This document shows, piece by piece, positions 52,289-61,000 of a DNA stretch of 64,000 bases. The notes under the pieces were generated by a model. That model was not told where the DNA came from. It saw only the letters and a list, made by a program, of their open reading frames with translations, and made no database searches. This DNA comes from Gallionella sp. (GTDB taxonomy: Bacteria; Pseudomonadota; Gammaproteobacteria; Burkholderiales; Gallionellaceae): assembly GCA_023259035.1 (NCBI GenBank), contig JAHFRA010000002.1, forward strand, positions 1 to 64,000. Direction: 5' to 3'. Numbering within the stretch: the stretch's first letter is position 1; each line of letters opens with the position of its first letter. A program made the translations under genes and the position numbers.

Positions 52289-53719
52289 TCACGGTTTGGG
52301 GCCGTTGAATTTTGCCTCGTATTCCGCAGCTATCAGCGGGTCTTCAACACTCTGAACGCGGAACTCTATCGGTGTCACTTCCCTTTTGACGTTTGCGCCG
52401 GACGCTTTGACGAAGATGGTAAAGGCAGTGCTGCGACCGTGATGCGTCAGCAATGGTTTTTCGGCACCAAGAATTATTTGATCCTTCACCCCGCCCTCCG
52501 CCGAGACCGTCACAAACAGATCAATATCAGTTTTATTGAGCACCTTGAATTCATACTTATTCTGGATCGATCCGTCACTCATTCTTACGAACAACGGCTG
52601 ACGTTCCGGAATCACTCTCAGCGTCATCGAACCCAAATGTGTCAGTCCGTAAACTATGCCGCCAAAAGCCAGCAGGATAATGCCGAGGTAGACCAATGTG
52701 CGGGGGTGCTGGTACATCTTCTTGACGTGTTTGCCTTCCAACTCATCCAGAGACGCGTAGCGAATCAACCCGCGCGGTTTGCCGATTTTGTCCATGATGG
52801 AATCGCAGGCATCCAGACAGAGACCGCAAGTAATACAACCCAATTGCTGTCCATCGCGGATATCCACGCCAGTCGGACACACCTGCACGCACTGGTAACA
52901 ATCGATGCAGTCGCCTTGCACCGTGCTTGCCTCGGCTGCTTTCCGGTGCAGCTTACCGCGCGGTTCGCCGCGCTTGAAATCATATGCGGGCAATATCGTT
53001 TGCGAATCCGTCATCACGCCCTGAATGCGTGCATAGGGGCAAAGCCAGAAACAAGTCTGCTCACGCAACAAGCCGGCGAGAATATAAGTACCCAGGAAAA
53101 ACATGGTCAGCACCACCCCGCCAACCAACGGTAACTGGAAATGCACCAGCTTGTTCCAGTATTCAAATGCATCCACGAACCAGATGGAAAAACTTATGCC
53201 GGTAAGAAGTGCAATCACCATCCAGATAAAATGCTTGGCAACTTTCTTCAGGATTTTTTCCACATTCCATGGCGCGGCGTCCAGTCTGCGGCGATAGTGA
53301 GGAGCGCCTTCGATTTTGTCTTCTATCCAGACAAACCAATCGGTCCATACCGTCTGAAAACAAGCGTAGCCGCACCACACCCGCGAAGCCACCGAGGTCA
53401 CCGCGAACAATGACATCGCCAGCAACAGCAGCAGCAGGGACAGCATCCAGATATCCTGCGGCAATATGGTCAGATTAAAAAAATGGAATTGTCTATTGGT
53501 GATATCAAACAAGATGGCCTGCTTGCCGCTCCAGCGCAAATAGGGGACAAGAAAAAACAGCAGCCAGAGTGACCCGGTATAATTTTTAATTGTGCGGAAG
53601 AAACCCGGCATGCGCTTGGCATGGATGGTCTTGTCGCCCATATTAACTTGCCTATTGACTCGCCAGGTTTCAACTTCCTGATAAATCCCTGTGACAATGC
53701 CAACTTCTTTTTTATCCAT
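52289..53719 (-). CDS. ccoG: CcoG/FixG cbb3 assembly ferredoxin
   Basis: This protein of about 476 residues has about five membrane helices and a cytoplasmic ferredoxin domain with two 4Fe-4S cluster motifs (CIDCYQCVQVCPTGVDIRDG and CITCGLCLDACDSIM). A Cys pair in WCGYACFQTVWTD and a Cys in FWLCPYARIQ match the copper-related CcoG cysteines. The C-terminal Ig-like domain (about 380-476) is typical. CcoG reduces copper for insertion into cbb3 oxidase. The start at 53719 is chosen over 53779, which would add an unlikely leader. A rho-independent terminator separates it from the upstream ccoNOQP genes. Confidence 0.92.
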   Translation of the reverse strand: MDKKEVGIVTGIYQEVETWRVNRQVNMGDKTIHAKRMPGFFRTIKNYTGSLWLLFFLVPYLRWSGKQAILFDITNRQFHFFNLTILPQDIWMLSLLLLLLAMSLFAVTSVASRVWCGYACFQTVWTDWFVWIEDKIEGAPHYRRRLDAAPWNVEKILKKVAKHFIWMVIALLTGISFSIWFVDAFEYWNKLVHFQLPLVGGVVLTMFFLGTYILAGLLREQTCFWLCPYARIQGVMTDSQTILPAYDFKRGEPRGKLHRKAAEASTVQGDCIDCYQCVQVCPTGVDIRDGQQLGCITCGLCLDACDSIMDKIGKPRGLIRYASLDELEGKHVKKMYQHPRTLVYLGIILLAFGGIVYGLTHLGSMTLRVIPERQPLFVRMSDGSIQNKYEFKVLNKTDIDLFVTVSAEGGVKDQIILGAEKPLLTHHGRSTAFTIFVKASGANVKREVTPIEFRVQSVEDPLIAAEYEAKFNGPKP

Positions 53720-53850
53720 TTCTTTGCTCACGCGCTCGCTCCCGACCCGATTAATTCCAACCTTAATCCGGGCTTTCACCGGATTCTCAAACGCCCCCAG
53801 TCGAAAGTTTACTCCATATGCAGAACCGGCCCTTTGACATCATTTTTTAT

Positions 53851-53880
53851 AAAATAAAAAGGAGGAGATTCACTCTCCCC
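53851..53880 (-). terminator. intrinsic terminator after the ccoNOQP genes
   Basis: On the minus strand GGGGAGA-GTGAA-TCTCCTCC is followed by TTTTTATTTT. The stem has about seven pairs including a G-U. It lies 21 bp after the small membrane ORF and 132 bp before ccoG, so it should end the oxidase operon and leave ccoG/H to partial read-through or their own promoter. Confidence 0.75.
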
Positions 53881-53901
53881 CTTCTCGCGCGAATATGAAA
53901 T

Positions 53902-54020
53902 TTACTGGCTCTCGCTGCCTTTGGTTGCATTTCTGTAAATCACGTACAACAACCACCCCGCTACTGCGGCTGCCCCGGCCACACAAATAACCACACCCAA
54001 AATACCGCATCATGGCTCAT
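53902..54020 (-). pseudogene. small membrane protein gene with an apparent one-base frameshift
   Basis: A strong ribosome binding site (GAGGAG, seven bases before ATG at 54020) leads into MSHDAVF, but the frame ends after 19 codons. One extra T in the following T run would join it to a frame coding GVVICVAGAAAVAGWLLYVI and YRNATKGSESQ, ending at 53902, to give a 39-residue single-helix protein. The downstream frame reads as a good membrane helix with a positive, polar tail. It lies between ccoP and the operon terminator, so it may be a small subunit or assembly factor of the oxidase. A sequencing error in the homopolymer, true decay, or programmed slippage are all possible. Confidence 0.6.
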
Positions 54021-54082
54021 CGATTTTCTCCTCTACGTTTAAAGATACTGCGCAGGGCAAAGTCCCGCGCAGCCGGACAAAA

Positions 54083-55042
54083 TTATTTGGCAGCTGCAGG
54101 GGTTGCTTGGGTTGGCACTGCTGCGCTGACAGATGCCGCTGCTGGTGCGACAGCTGCGTCAACCTGGCCGCCACCAAACATGTAAACATACACAGCGAGC
54201 TTTTTGATTTCGGCCTCGCTCAACTTTCCGGCTGCCTTAAAGCTGGGCATCATTGCCACACGGGTTTGCGGATCGCCGGAATTCACACCGAAAGCAATGG
54301 TGCGTTTAATGCCCTCCAAGGATCCGTCAAAACGCCATATTTTGTCAGTCAAATTAGCCGAGCCCATCGCTTGAATACCCTTGGCATCCGGGCCGTGGCA
54401 AGTAGCGCAGTCGCTTTCCATGAACACTTTCTTGCCCGCCACTTCAGAATCACCCTTGCCTTCGCTTAACGCAAGGACATACTTTGCCGCAGCGTCAATT
54501 TGCTCAGGTTTCAGGCTTTCTTTGTGCGCGAGCATCATGCTTTGGCGACCACCGGTGATGGTTTCGTGGATGTTGTCGATCTTGCCGCCATACAGCCAAT
54601 CGTCATCATTCAAAATAGGCGCGAACAGCCCTTCCTTGCCCTTGGTGCCGGCGCCATTCTGGCCGTGACAGGCTGCACAGTTGTCACCGAACAACACCTT
54701 GCCGGAACGTTTTACATACTCTGTCAACTCGCTGTCTGCCAAAATGGCTGCCGGTGTCATATCCTTGAGCTTGGCTTCAAACTTGCCGCGCACTGCGTCC
54801 ACTTCTCCCTTGTCGGCTTCCATTTCCTTGATCGCCGTCCAGCCGCCAATACCCTTGGAGAAGCCCCCTGTTGCGGCAAACGGAATGGACGGATAATACA
54901 AAAAATACACTACACAAAATAACGCGCTGGCAGTCAAGCCCAACATCCACCACTTGGGTGGCTGATTGGTGAAGTCCGCCAGGTCATCATCCCATATATG
55001 CCCGGTTGTCTGAGCACCTGATACATCGCGTTTTTCACTCAT
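54083..55042 (-). CDS. ccoP: cbb3 oxidase subunit III, diheme cytochrome c CcoP
   Basis: This 319-residue protein has one N-terminal helix (KWWMLGLTASALFCVVYFLYYP) and two c-type heme sites, CAACHG and CATCHG. Met-containing segments suitable as sixth ligands (MMLAH, MMPSF) are present. The N-terminus (DDDLADFTNQPPKWW) matches the CcoP motif for the membrane anchor. The C-terminal tail is Ala/Pro/Thr-rich and has no heme motif. It receives electrons from soluble cytochrome c. The start overlaps the end of ccoQ by four bases. It is the last full subunit gene of ccoNOQP. Confidence 0.95.
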   Translation of the reverse strand: MSEKRDVSGAQTTGHIWDDDLADFTNQPPKWWMLGLTASALFCVVYFLYYPSIPFAATGGFSKGIGGWTAIKEMEADKGEVDAVRGKFEAKLKDMTPAAILADSELTEYVKRSGKVLFGDNCAACHGQNGAGTKGKEGLFAPILNDDDWLYGGKIDNIHETITGGRQSMMLAHKESLKPEQIDAAAKYVLALSEGKGDSEVAGKKVFMESDCATCHGPDAKGIQAMGSANLTDKIWRFDGSLEGIKRTIAFGVNSGDPQTRVAMMPSFKAAGKLSEAEIKKLAVYVYMFGGGQVDAAVAPAAASVSAAVPTQATPAAAK

Positions 55043-55248
55043 CTTTTTTCTCCCGTATTGATATGGCCTTCGTCATCCAACGCCATGCTGCGTTGGGACT
55101 CGAACATGTCTTTGTTGGCCGGACGGAATACCATGAAATAAACAGCCACCATACCGATAAACGCGACCAGAGAATAAAACACTCCGATCCAGTCATTCGC
55201 GGACATGACGACAACGTCCATGCCAAGGTATCCCAGTAACTTAGTCAC
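55039..55248 (-). CDS. ccoQ: cbb3 oxidase small subunit CcoQ
   Basis: This 69-residue protein has one membrane helix ([24 protein letters not shown]) and a short polar tail ending GEKR, as in CcoQ/FixQ. It is placed between ccoO and ccoP, the normal gene order, with short overlaps at both ends. The start is either the GTG at 55248, which overlaps the ccoO stop region, or the ATG at 55221 (MDVVVMS). Neither has a strong ribosome binding site. CcoQ stabilises the CcoP interaction with the core complex. Confidence 0.85.
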   Translation of the reverse strand: MTKLLGYLGMDVVVMSANDWIGVFYSLVAFIGMVAVYFMVFRPANKDMFESQRSMALDDEGHINTGEKR

Positions 55249-56044
55249 GGTAATTCACGCCTTCTTCGAACTTGATGTGATTGCCCAAGCCTTGCAGAAA
55301 AGCAATCAACGCATCCAGATCGGTCTTGCCTTCCAACTGCTCTTTCGCGCCGTTAATATAGGCTTCTGTATAAATGATTTTGGGTACCGGATTGAACGGC
55401 ATCATGGTCATGACCTTCATGGTTTGCACCGTCTCAGCCACATCCACCTTGTGATGTTCATCACCCAGCCAGAAGAAGTTCGGCATCACCGACTCTGGCA
55501 CAACGTCGCGCGGATAACGCAGATGGCGGCGATGCCATTCGTCTGAATACTTGCCACCTACACGCGCCAAATCCGGGCCAGTGCGCTTGGAACCCCACTG
55601 AAAGGTGTGGTCGTACATGGACTCTTCCGCAATCGAGTAATGGCCATAACGGTCTTTCTCGTCACGGAACGGACGGATCATCTGCGAATGGCACAAGTAA
55701 CAGCCTTCGCGAATGTAAACTGCGCGCCCGGCCAACTCCAACGGCTTGTAGGGGCGCACTCCATCGCCGGGCTGCCAGTCTTCCAGCGTTTTATGCGCGG
55801 ACGTAGCAGGGTTCCAGACAATCTTGTCCATCGAAATGACGTTACCCTTGCTGTCTTTGTGAACCGTACTGTTATAAGTGCCGTCCCCGCCACCCATCGC
55901 GGTATTCGGCAAATAGAACAGCGGCACGATTTCCACGATACCGCCTATCGCCAAGGCAATAGCGGTCACTACAAACATCAGGAGGGTGCTGCGCTCGATC
56001 TTGTCCTGGAATTTGGTTGAATAAATCTTGTCGTGATCAGACAT
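55241..56044 (-). CDS. ccoO: cbb3 oxidase subunit II, monoheme cytochrome c CcoO
   Basis: This 267-residue protein has one N-terminal helix ([23 protein letters not shown]) and one heme c site, CYLCH ([15 protein letters not shown]). The following conserved [15 protein letters not shown] stretch is typical of CcoO/FixO. The axial Met lies in the later MPNFFW region. It relays electrons from CcoP to CcoN. It overlaps the next gene (ccoQ) and follows ccoN by 10 bases. Confidence 0.95.
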   Translation of the reverse strand: MSDHDKIYSTKFQDKIERSTLLMFVVTAIALAIGGIVEIVPLFYLPNTAMGGGDGTYNSTVHKDSKGNVISMDKIVWNPATSAHKTLEDWQPGDGVRPYKPLELAGRAVYIREGCYLCHSQMIRPFRDEKDRYGHYSIAEESMYDHTFQWGSKRTGPDLARVGGKYSDEWHRRHLRYPRDVVPESVMPNFFWLGDEHHKVDVAETVQTMKVMTMMPFNPVPKIIYTEAYINGAKEQLEGKTDLDALIAFLQGLGNHIKFEEGVNYRD

Positions 56045-56054
56045 GTTTCACTCC

Positions 56055-57485
56055 TTAGGCTTTGGCAGGAACGGCGTTAATTCCGCGCACGCCACTTGCC
56101 TGGCGCACGGTCATAACGATGTTGTACAGCGCTATCCACGTACCCAGATGGAAGATTATTCCGCCGATAACGCGCATCGCATAGTACGGATGCATTTCGG
56201 AAACCGACTCAACAAAGGTATGGGTCAATGCGCCGTATTCGTCGTAATCACGCCACATCAGGCCCTGCATGATACCGGACACCCACATCGCCACGATGTA
56301 AACCACCGTTCCGATAGTTGCCAGCCAGAAGTGTACGTTCACCAGGTTATCGGAATACATTTCGGTATTCCACAGCTTCTTGACCATGTGGTAAATCGCG
56401 CCGAAGGAAACCATCGCCACCCAGCCCAACGCACCGGAGTGCACATGACCTATGGTCCAGTCGGTGTAGTGCGACAAGGCATTCACGGTCTTGATCGACA
56501 TTACCGGTCCTTCAAAAGTGGACATCGCGTAGAACGCCAGAGAAACCACCAGGAAACGCAGGATGTAGTCAGTGCGCAGCTTGTCCCAGGCACCGGACAG
56601 CGTCATCATGCCGTTCATTGCGCCACCCCAGGACGGGATAATCATTGCCAGAGAAACGGCGGCACCCAAGGAGCCGGTCCAGTCAGGCAGCGCGGTGTAT
56701 TGCAAATGGTGTGCGCCCAGCCATACGTAGCCAAAGGTCAGCGCCCAGAAGTGCAATACGGACAGGCGATAGGAAAACACCGGACGTCCCGCTTGCTTGG
56801 GCACGAAGTAGTACATGATGCCCAGGAAGCCGCCGGTCAGAAAGAAGCCCACCGCATTGTGCCCCCACCACCACTGGATCATCGCATCCTGCACACCGGA
56901 GTAGATGGAGTAAGACGTGGTCAGACTGACCGGGATAGCCAGACTATTCACGACATGCAGATAAGTGATCATCACGATCATGCCCATCGTGAACCAGTTT
57001 GACACATAGATATGCGAAGTCTTGCGAATCGCTACAGTCATGATGTGATTCAAACCAAACGACAGCCAAACCACCGCAATCATGATATCAATCGGCCACG
57101 CCAGTTCGGCATATTCCTTGCCCTGAGTTATTCCCAGTGGCAAAGTGATTACCGCCAATACGATGATCAGATTCCAGCCCCAGAAAGTGAACCACGCCAA
57201 ACCATTGCTCCACAGCTTGGTCGCGCCGGTGCGCTGCACCATGTAGAAGCCGGTTGCCATCAGCACGCAGCCGCCGAATGCAAAAATCACCGCATTGGTA
57301 TGCAACGGACGCAGCCGACCAAAAGTGATGTACGGAATATCGAAGTTCAAAAACGGCCACGCCAATTCCGACGCGATCCACACACCGACCAGCGTGCCTA
57401 CCACAGCGTAGATGGCAGCCGCGATGGTGAACCATCGAACCACCTCCATATCATATTTAACCGGTGCCGCTTGAGTCGCTTCCAC
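56055..57485 (-). CDS. ccoN: cbb3 oxidase catalytic subunit CcoN
   Basis: This 476-residue, 12-helix heme-copper oxidase subunit I contains the conserved His residues of the low-spin heme, CuB and heme b3 (for example [33 protein letters not shown]). It is the proton-pumping, oxygen-reducing core of cbb3 oxidase. The start is GTG with AAGGAGGGG upstream. The subunit order ccoNOQP is complete in this operon. Together with the Act complex it forms a route from quinol to oxygen with high oxygen affinity, suited to microaerobic life. Confidence 0.96.
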   Translation of the reverse strand: MEATQAAPVKYDMEVVRWFTIAAAIYAVVGTLVGVWIASELAWPFLNFDIPYITFGRLRPLHTNAVIFAFGGCVLMATGFYMVQRTGATKLWSNGLAWFTFWGWNLIIVLAVITLPLGITQGKEYAELAWPIDIMIAVVWLSFGLNHIMTVAIRKTSHIYVSNWFTMGMIVMITYLHVVNSLAIPVSLTTSYSIYSGVQDAMIQWWWGHNAVGFFLTGGFLGIMYYFVPKQAGRPVFSYRLSVLHFWALTFGYVWLGAHHLQYTALPDWTGSLGAAVSLAMIIPSWGGAMNGMMTLSGAWDKLRTDYILRFLVVSLAFYAMSTFEGPVMSIKTVNALSHYTDWTIGHVHSGALGWVAMVSFGAIYHMVKKLWNTEMYSDNLVNVHFWLATIGTVVYIVAMWVSGIMQGLMWRDYDEYGALTHTFVESVSEMHPYYAMRVIGGIIFHLGTWIALYNIVMTVRQASGVRGINAVPAKA

Positions 57486-57988
57486 AGTATCCCCTCCTTT
57501 TAAATTATCAAAAGTTCCGAATCAGCCTGTCGCAGACACAGACTACAGCAAAGCCCAATATTTGTTCCGATTATCACCGAATATCTTTATCGCCCGATAC
57601 GGCGACGAAATTGGTTGGCGGCAACCGTGCGCCAGCAAGCACATCCGACTTGTCTATATTTTTCAATATCCCTCCTTGGTTAATATGATCCAATGAAACT
57701 GGAATAAGATAAATCATTCTTGATTTTGGTCTCATCACAAACAACACTCATCGTACGCAGTGCCATGACATACTGAAACAAGAGCGTAAGATCCAATCCG
57801 CTTGCCCATTTTCTGTTCAAAAATAAAAAAAAACCCTGACACGCGTCAACCTTGTTGTCTGACTCGCAGCAAATCCGCGAAAAACAAGGCAAGGAAAAGC
57901 ACAGGCGTGCGGATGAAATGATTGCAGCAAGGTAAATCAGCGGTGATGCAAAATCCGCAGCAGCGGAAAAACCCGTGAAACAGCAGGA
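57486..57988. other. 503-bp gap between ccoN and fnr
   Basis: The gap should hold the ccoN promoter. I see no gene I would support. A 70-codon frame at 57680-57892 on the minus strand has no recognisable similarity and a poor start context. No clear FNR box (TTGAT-N4-ATCAA) was found by eye. TTGGATCATATTAACCAA (minus strand, near 57690) is a weak palindrome. Confidence 0.5.
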
Positions 57989-58723
57989 TTAATGGCAGGG
58001 TTCGCACGCGATGGCGCTCAGGCGTTTAAGATCATTCAATATAATATGCCTGCGTTCGGTGGTGACGACACCTTCTTCCTGAAAGCGGGTAAAAATGCGG
58101 CAAACAGTTTCTTCCGCAATACCAAGGTAATCGCCGATGTCGCCGCGCGACATGCTCAAATTGAACCGGGTGGGAGAATAATTGCGCAGGGCGAAACGGC
58201 GCGACAGTGTCAGTAAGTAAGTTGCCAACCGCTCTTCGGCGCTCTTCTTCCCGAGCAGGAGCATCAACTCCTGATTGAGTTTGATCTCCTTGCTCATCAT
58301 CCTGAGCATTTGATAATGAGCCGAAGGAATTTGCCGCGCCAACGCCTCGAAACAATCTAACGAAATTTCACACACCGAGGTAGTTTCCAGTGCCATCGCA
58401 TCGCAGTTATAGCGTTTATCGTCCATGGCGTTCAAACCGAGCAATTCGCCCGGAATGTGAAAACCGGTAATTTGCAGACGCCCATCGTCGGTGGAGATAT
58501 AGGTCTTTACTGATCCGCTGCGTATGGCATAAACGCAAGTGAACGCTTCGCCGGCGCGGTAAAGTACTTGGCCGCGCTTCAGCATGTGCTTTTTTTTCAC
58601 GTAACGGTCGAGCAGGGTAGTATCCCCACTGTCCAGCCCCATAAACAAACCAATCCGATAAAAACCGCAATCCTGGCATTCTATTGCAGCGCAGGCTGGC
58701 TCTTGCATCGCTAGAGGCACCAT
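57989..58723 (-). CDS. fnr: FNR-type oxygen-responsive regulator
   Basis: This 244-residue CRP/FNR-family protein has an N-terminal cysteine cluster for a 4Fe-4S center (CAAIECQDCGFY; Cys16, Cys20 and Cys23 plus a fourth in YNCDAMALE). A cNMP-like sensor domain (30-150) and a helix-turn-helix (MSRGDIGDYLGIAEETVCRIFTRFQ) follow. The recognition helix has Glu and Arg at the FNR positions, but the Ser between them is Cys (ETVCR), as in some betaproteobacterial FNRs. It should activate ccoN under low oxygen. The ATG at 58723 has AAGGGG upstream. It is divergent from rpoH. Confidence 0.93.
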   Translation of the reverse strand: MVPLAMQEPACAAIECQDCGFYRIGLFMGLDSGDTTLLDRYVKKKHMLKRGQVLYRAGEAFTCVYAIRSGSVKTYISTDDGRLQITGFHIPGELLGLNAMDDKRYNCDAMALETTSVCEISLDCFEALARQIPSAHYQMLRMMSKEIKLNQELMLLLGKKSAEERLATYLLTLSRRFALRNYSPTRFNLSMSRGDIGDYLGIAEETVCRIFTRFQEEGVVTTERRHIILNDLKRLSAIACEPCH

Positions 58724-58887
58724 AATCCCCTTATGCTTACTTAGAGAAAATCACGCTGTCTGCATAATGCGAAATCCTGCAAGACCAGCATGTCCGCTTA
58801 TGGAACATGACATCCAATGGCAGATCAATGTAATACCTTAATGTACAAAGGTTACATCAAATATGGGTAAGGAGCCATTCCCGCTTG

Positions 58888-58914
58888 TTGGCACTCGCGC
58901 ATTATGAGTGCTAA
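58888..58914. promoter_or_regulatory. CIRCE operator for HrcA upstream of rpoH
   Basis: TTGGCACTC-GCGCATTAT-GAGTGCTAA matches the CIRCE consensus TTAGCACTC-N9-GAGTGCTAA with one change. It lies 36 bp before the rpoH start codon, where HrcA would block transcription or initiation. The spacing is exactly nine bases. Confidence 0.85.
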
Positions 58915-58949
58915 AATAAACCGTCAGCATGATTTAACGGAGGAATTTC

Positions 58950-59813
58950 ATGAATACTGTTATGAGCTTGCCCATACCCTCTGCCGCAGGCAGCCTGGAT
59001 AGCTATATCCAGTCTGTGAACCGTTTCCCCATCCTGTCCCAGGAGGAAGAGTTTGCGCTGGCGACGCGTTTCAAGACCGAGAATGATCTGGATGCCGCCC
59101 GTGAACTGGTGCTCTCCCATCTGCGCGTGGTGGTCAGCGTTGCGCGCGGCTATGCCGGTTATGGGCTACCGCAAGCAGACTTGATCCAGGAGGGGAACAT
59201 CGGCCTGATGAAAGCGGTGAAGCGCTACGACCCGGATCGCGGGGTGCGTCTGGTGTCGTTTGCGCTGCACTGGATACGTGCCGAGATTCACGAGTTTGTG
59301 GTGCGCAACTGGCGGTTGGTCAAGATTGCCACCACCAAGGCCCAACGCAAGCTGTTCTTCAATCTGCGCAGCATGAGGCAGGGGTTGGGGTCGCTCAAGC
59401 CGCAGCAGATCAGTGAGATCGCGCAGCAGCTTAACGTGAGCGAACGCGACGTGGTGGAGATGGAAACGCGCTTCGCCGGACATGAGGTCGCGCTGGAACC
59501 CAGTGGCAGTGATGACGAAGAGAGCTATGCCCCGATTCATTATCTGGTCGATGATGAGGAACAAGAGCCGTCACGCATATTGGAAACGGCAGAGCGTGAG
59601 CAACTGCAAACTTCCGGTTTGGCAAATGCACTGGGGGAACTGGACGAGCGCAGCCGCCGTATCATTGAGGCGCGCTGGTTATGCGATGAGGGCGACGCCG
59701 CGACGTTGCATGATCTGGCCGCCGAGTTCAACGTGTCTGCCGAACGTATCCGCCAGATTGAGCAGAAGGCAATGGGCAAGATGCACGCGGCGCTGACTCT
59801 ACCTGTTGCTTAG
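58950..59813 (+). CDS. rpoH: heat-shock sigma factor RpoH
   Basis: This 287-residue sigma-32 protein has region 1.2 (SLDSYIQSVNRFPILSQEEE), region 2 (LVLSHLRVVVSVARGYAGYGLPQADLIQEGNIGLMKAVKRYDPDRGVRLVSFALHWIRAEI), the RpoH box QRKLFFNLR and region 4 helix-turn-helix (FNVSAERIRQIEQKAMGKM). The RpoH box is the mark of the heat-shock sigma subfamily. CGGAGG is at normal spacing before the ATG. A CIRCE element sits in the promoter region, so HrcA repression joins the heat-shock control of this gene. Confidence 0.96.
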   Translation: MNTVMSLPIPSAAGSLDSYIQSVNRFPILSQEEEFALATRFKTENDLDAARELVLSHLRVVVSVARGYAGYGLPQADLIQEGNIGLMKAVKRYDPDRGVRLVSFALHWIRAEIHEFVVRNWRLVKIATTKAQRKLFFNLRSMRQGLGSLKPQQISEIAQQLNVSERDVVEMETRFAGHEVALEPSGSDDEESYAPIHYLVDDEEQEPSRILETAEREQLQTSGLANALGELDERSRRIIEARWLCDEGDAATLHDLAAEFNVSAERIRQIEQKAMGKMHAALTLPVA

Positions 59814-59996
59814 CTGCGACCAGCAAGACAGGGAAGGCAGAAATCTGCGGCTTTTTCTCACCCTCCAATACATCAAGGCACCGCCATAAATCCATTTCCC
59901 GATCCATAGCGCATTTCGCGGGGACGTGATATACACGCCTACTGCCGGGTTATTGGATATTTGAAAACAAATGGCATAAGAATACTTGGAGCAAGC

Positions 59997-60398
59997 TTAT
60001 TTCACGATCTTCAAATGCGGTTTGTGCTGGGCGGGCTTGGACTCTTCATTGCCGACAAGCGGAGAGGGCGGCGGCGTCTGTTGTGGGTCACTCCCTTGAA
60101 ATACCAACCCTTGGCCTGTCTCCTTGGCGAATATGCCAATAACCGCTTCTACCGGAACCATTAAATCGAATGATGTGCCGCCAAAGCGTCCGTTACAGGT
60201 AATCATTTCGTTACCCATCTCCAGATTGCGCACCGCGCCTGCGCTAAGATTCAGAACGATCTCGCCGTCTTTCACGTAAGCAGTCGGAACCTCAGTCTGC
60301 TCGTTGACACGAACCGCAAGGTACGGAGTCAAGCCGCCATCCACACACCATTCATAAATCGCACGAATCAGATACGGGCGTGTAGACAAATCGCTCAC
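59997..60398 (-). CDS. sspB: SspB, ClpXP adaptor
   Basis: This 133-residue stringent starvation protein B has the conserved core STRPYLIRAIYEWCVDGGLTPYLAV, the peptide-binding ITCNGRFGG turn, and a C-terminal ClpX-binding tail (PHLKIVK). It delivers ssrA-tagged proteins to ClpXP. It follows sspA with a four-base overlap. The linker between core and tail is Pro/Glu/Gln-rich, as usual. The 183-bp gap between it and rpoH holds GCCGGGTTATTGGATATTTG, nearly the same as a stretch at 25644. Confidence 0.95.
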   Translation of the reverse strand: MSDLSTRPYLIRAIYEWCVDGGLTPYLAVRVNEQTEVPTAYVKDGEIVLNLSAGAVRNLEMGNEMITCNGRFGGTSFDLMVPVEAVIGIFAKETGQGLVFQGSDPQQTPPPSPLVGNEESKPAQHKPHLKIVK

Positions 60399-60994
60399 TT
60401 GCGCATCGCTCTTTCAGAGGGCGTCAGCGCATCGATAAAACCTTGGCGAGAAAATAAACGCTCGGCGTATTTCATCAACGGTACAGCATCCTTGCCCATC
60501 CGAATACCGTAGAACTCGAGTCGCCATAGGAGCGGCGCAATCGCCACATCCAGCATGGAGAACTCATCACCAAGCAAAAACTTTTGCTTGGTCAGGATGT
60601 GCGCGATTTGAGTCAGATTGTCGCGAATAACCGTACGAGCCTTGTCGGCAGATTTCACCGCGCCAAGCTCTATCGCCTCAATATGACCATACAATTCATG
60701 CTCAAAACGATGCAAAAACAGACGCGCGCGTGCGCGCATAACCGGATCGGGCGGCATCAATTGCGGATGAGGGAAACGTTCATCAATGTACTCATTAATA
60801 ATATTGGCCTCGTACAGCACCAGATCACGCTCAACAAGTACCGGCACTTTGTTATATGGATTGATTACCGCAATATCTTCGGCCCGACTCATCATGTCCA
60901 CATCGATTACATCAAAATCCATGCCCTTCTCGAATAACACGATACGGCAGCGGTGACTATATGGACAGGTCGTCCCCGAATACAATCTCATCAT
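60395..60994 (-). CDS. sspA: SspA, stringent starvation protein A
   Basis: This 199-residue GST-fold protein has an N-terminal thioredoxin-like domain (YSGTTCPYSHRCRIVLFEKG, VPVLVERDLVLYEANIINEYID) and a C-terminal all-helical domain. SspA binds RNA polymerase and changes transcription in stationary phase and under acid stress. It follows actF by six bases and overlaps sspB. In most betaproteobacteria sspAB follow the bc1 genes petABC; here they follow the alternative complex III genes. Confidence 0.94.
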   Translation of the reverse strand: MMRLYSGTTCPYSHRCRIVLFEKGMDFDVIDVDMMSRAEDIAVINPYNKVPVLVERDLVLYEANIINEYIDERFPHPQLMPPDPVMRARARLFLHRFEHELYGHIEAIELGAVKSADKARTVIRDNLTQIAHILTKQKFLLGDEFSMLDVAIAPLLWRLEFYGIRMGKDAVPLMKYAERLFSRQGFIDALTPSERAMRK

Positions 60995-61000
60995 ACTAAA

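Noticed and set aside
57680-57710. FNR box upstream of ccoN
   Set aside because: TTGGATCATATTAACCAA is only a weak match to TTGAT-N4-ATCAA and lies about 200 bp from the start. I could not find a convincing site by eye.
57680-57892. 70-codon minus-strand frame in the ccoN-fnr gap
   Set aside because: No recognisable similarity, poor start context, Cys-rich and irregular composition.
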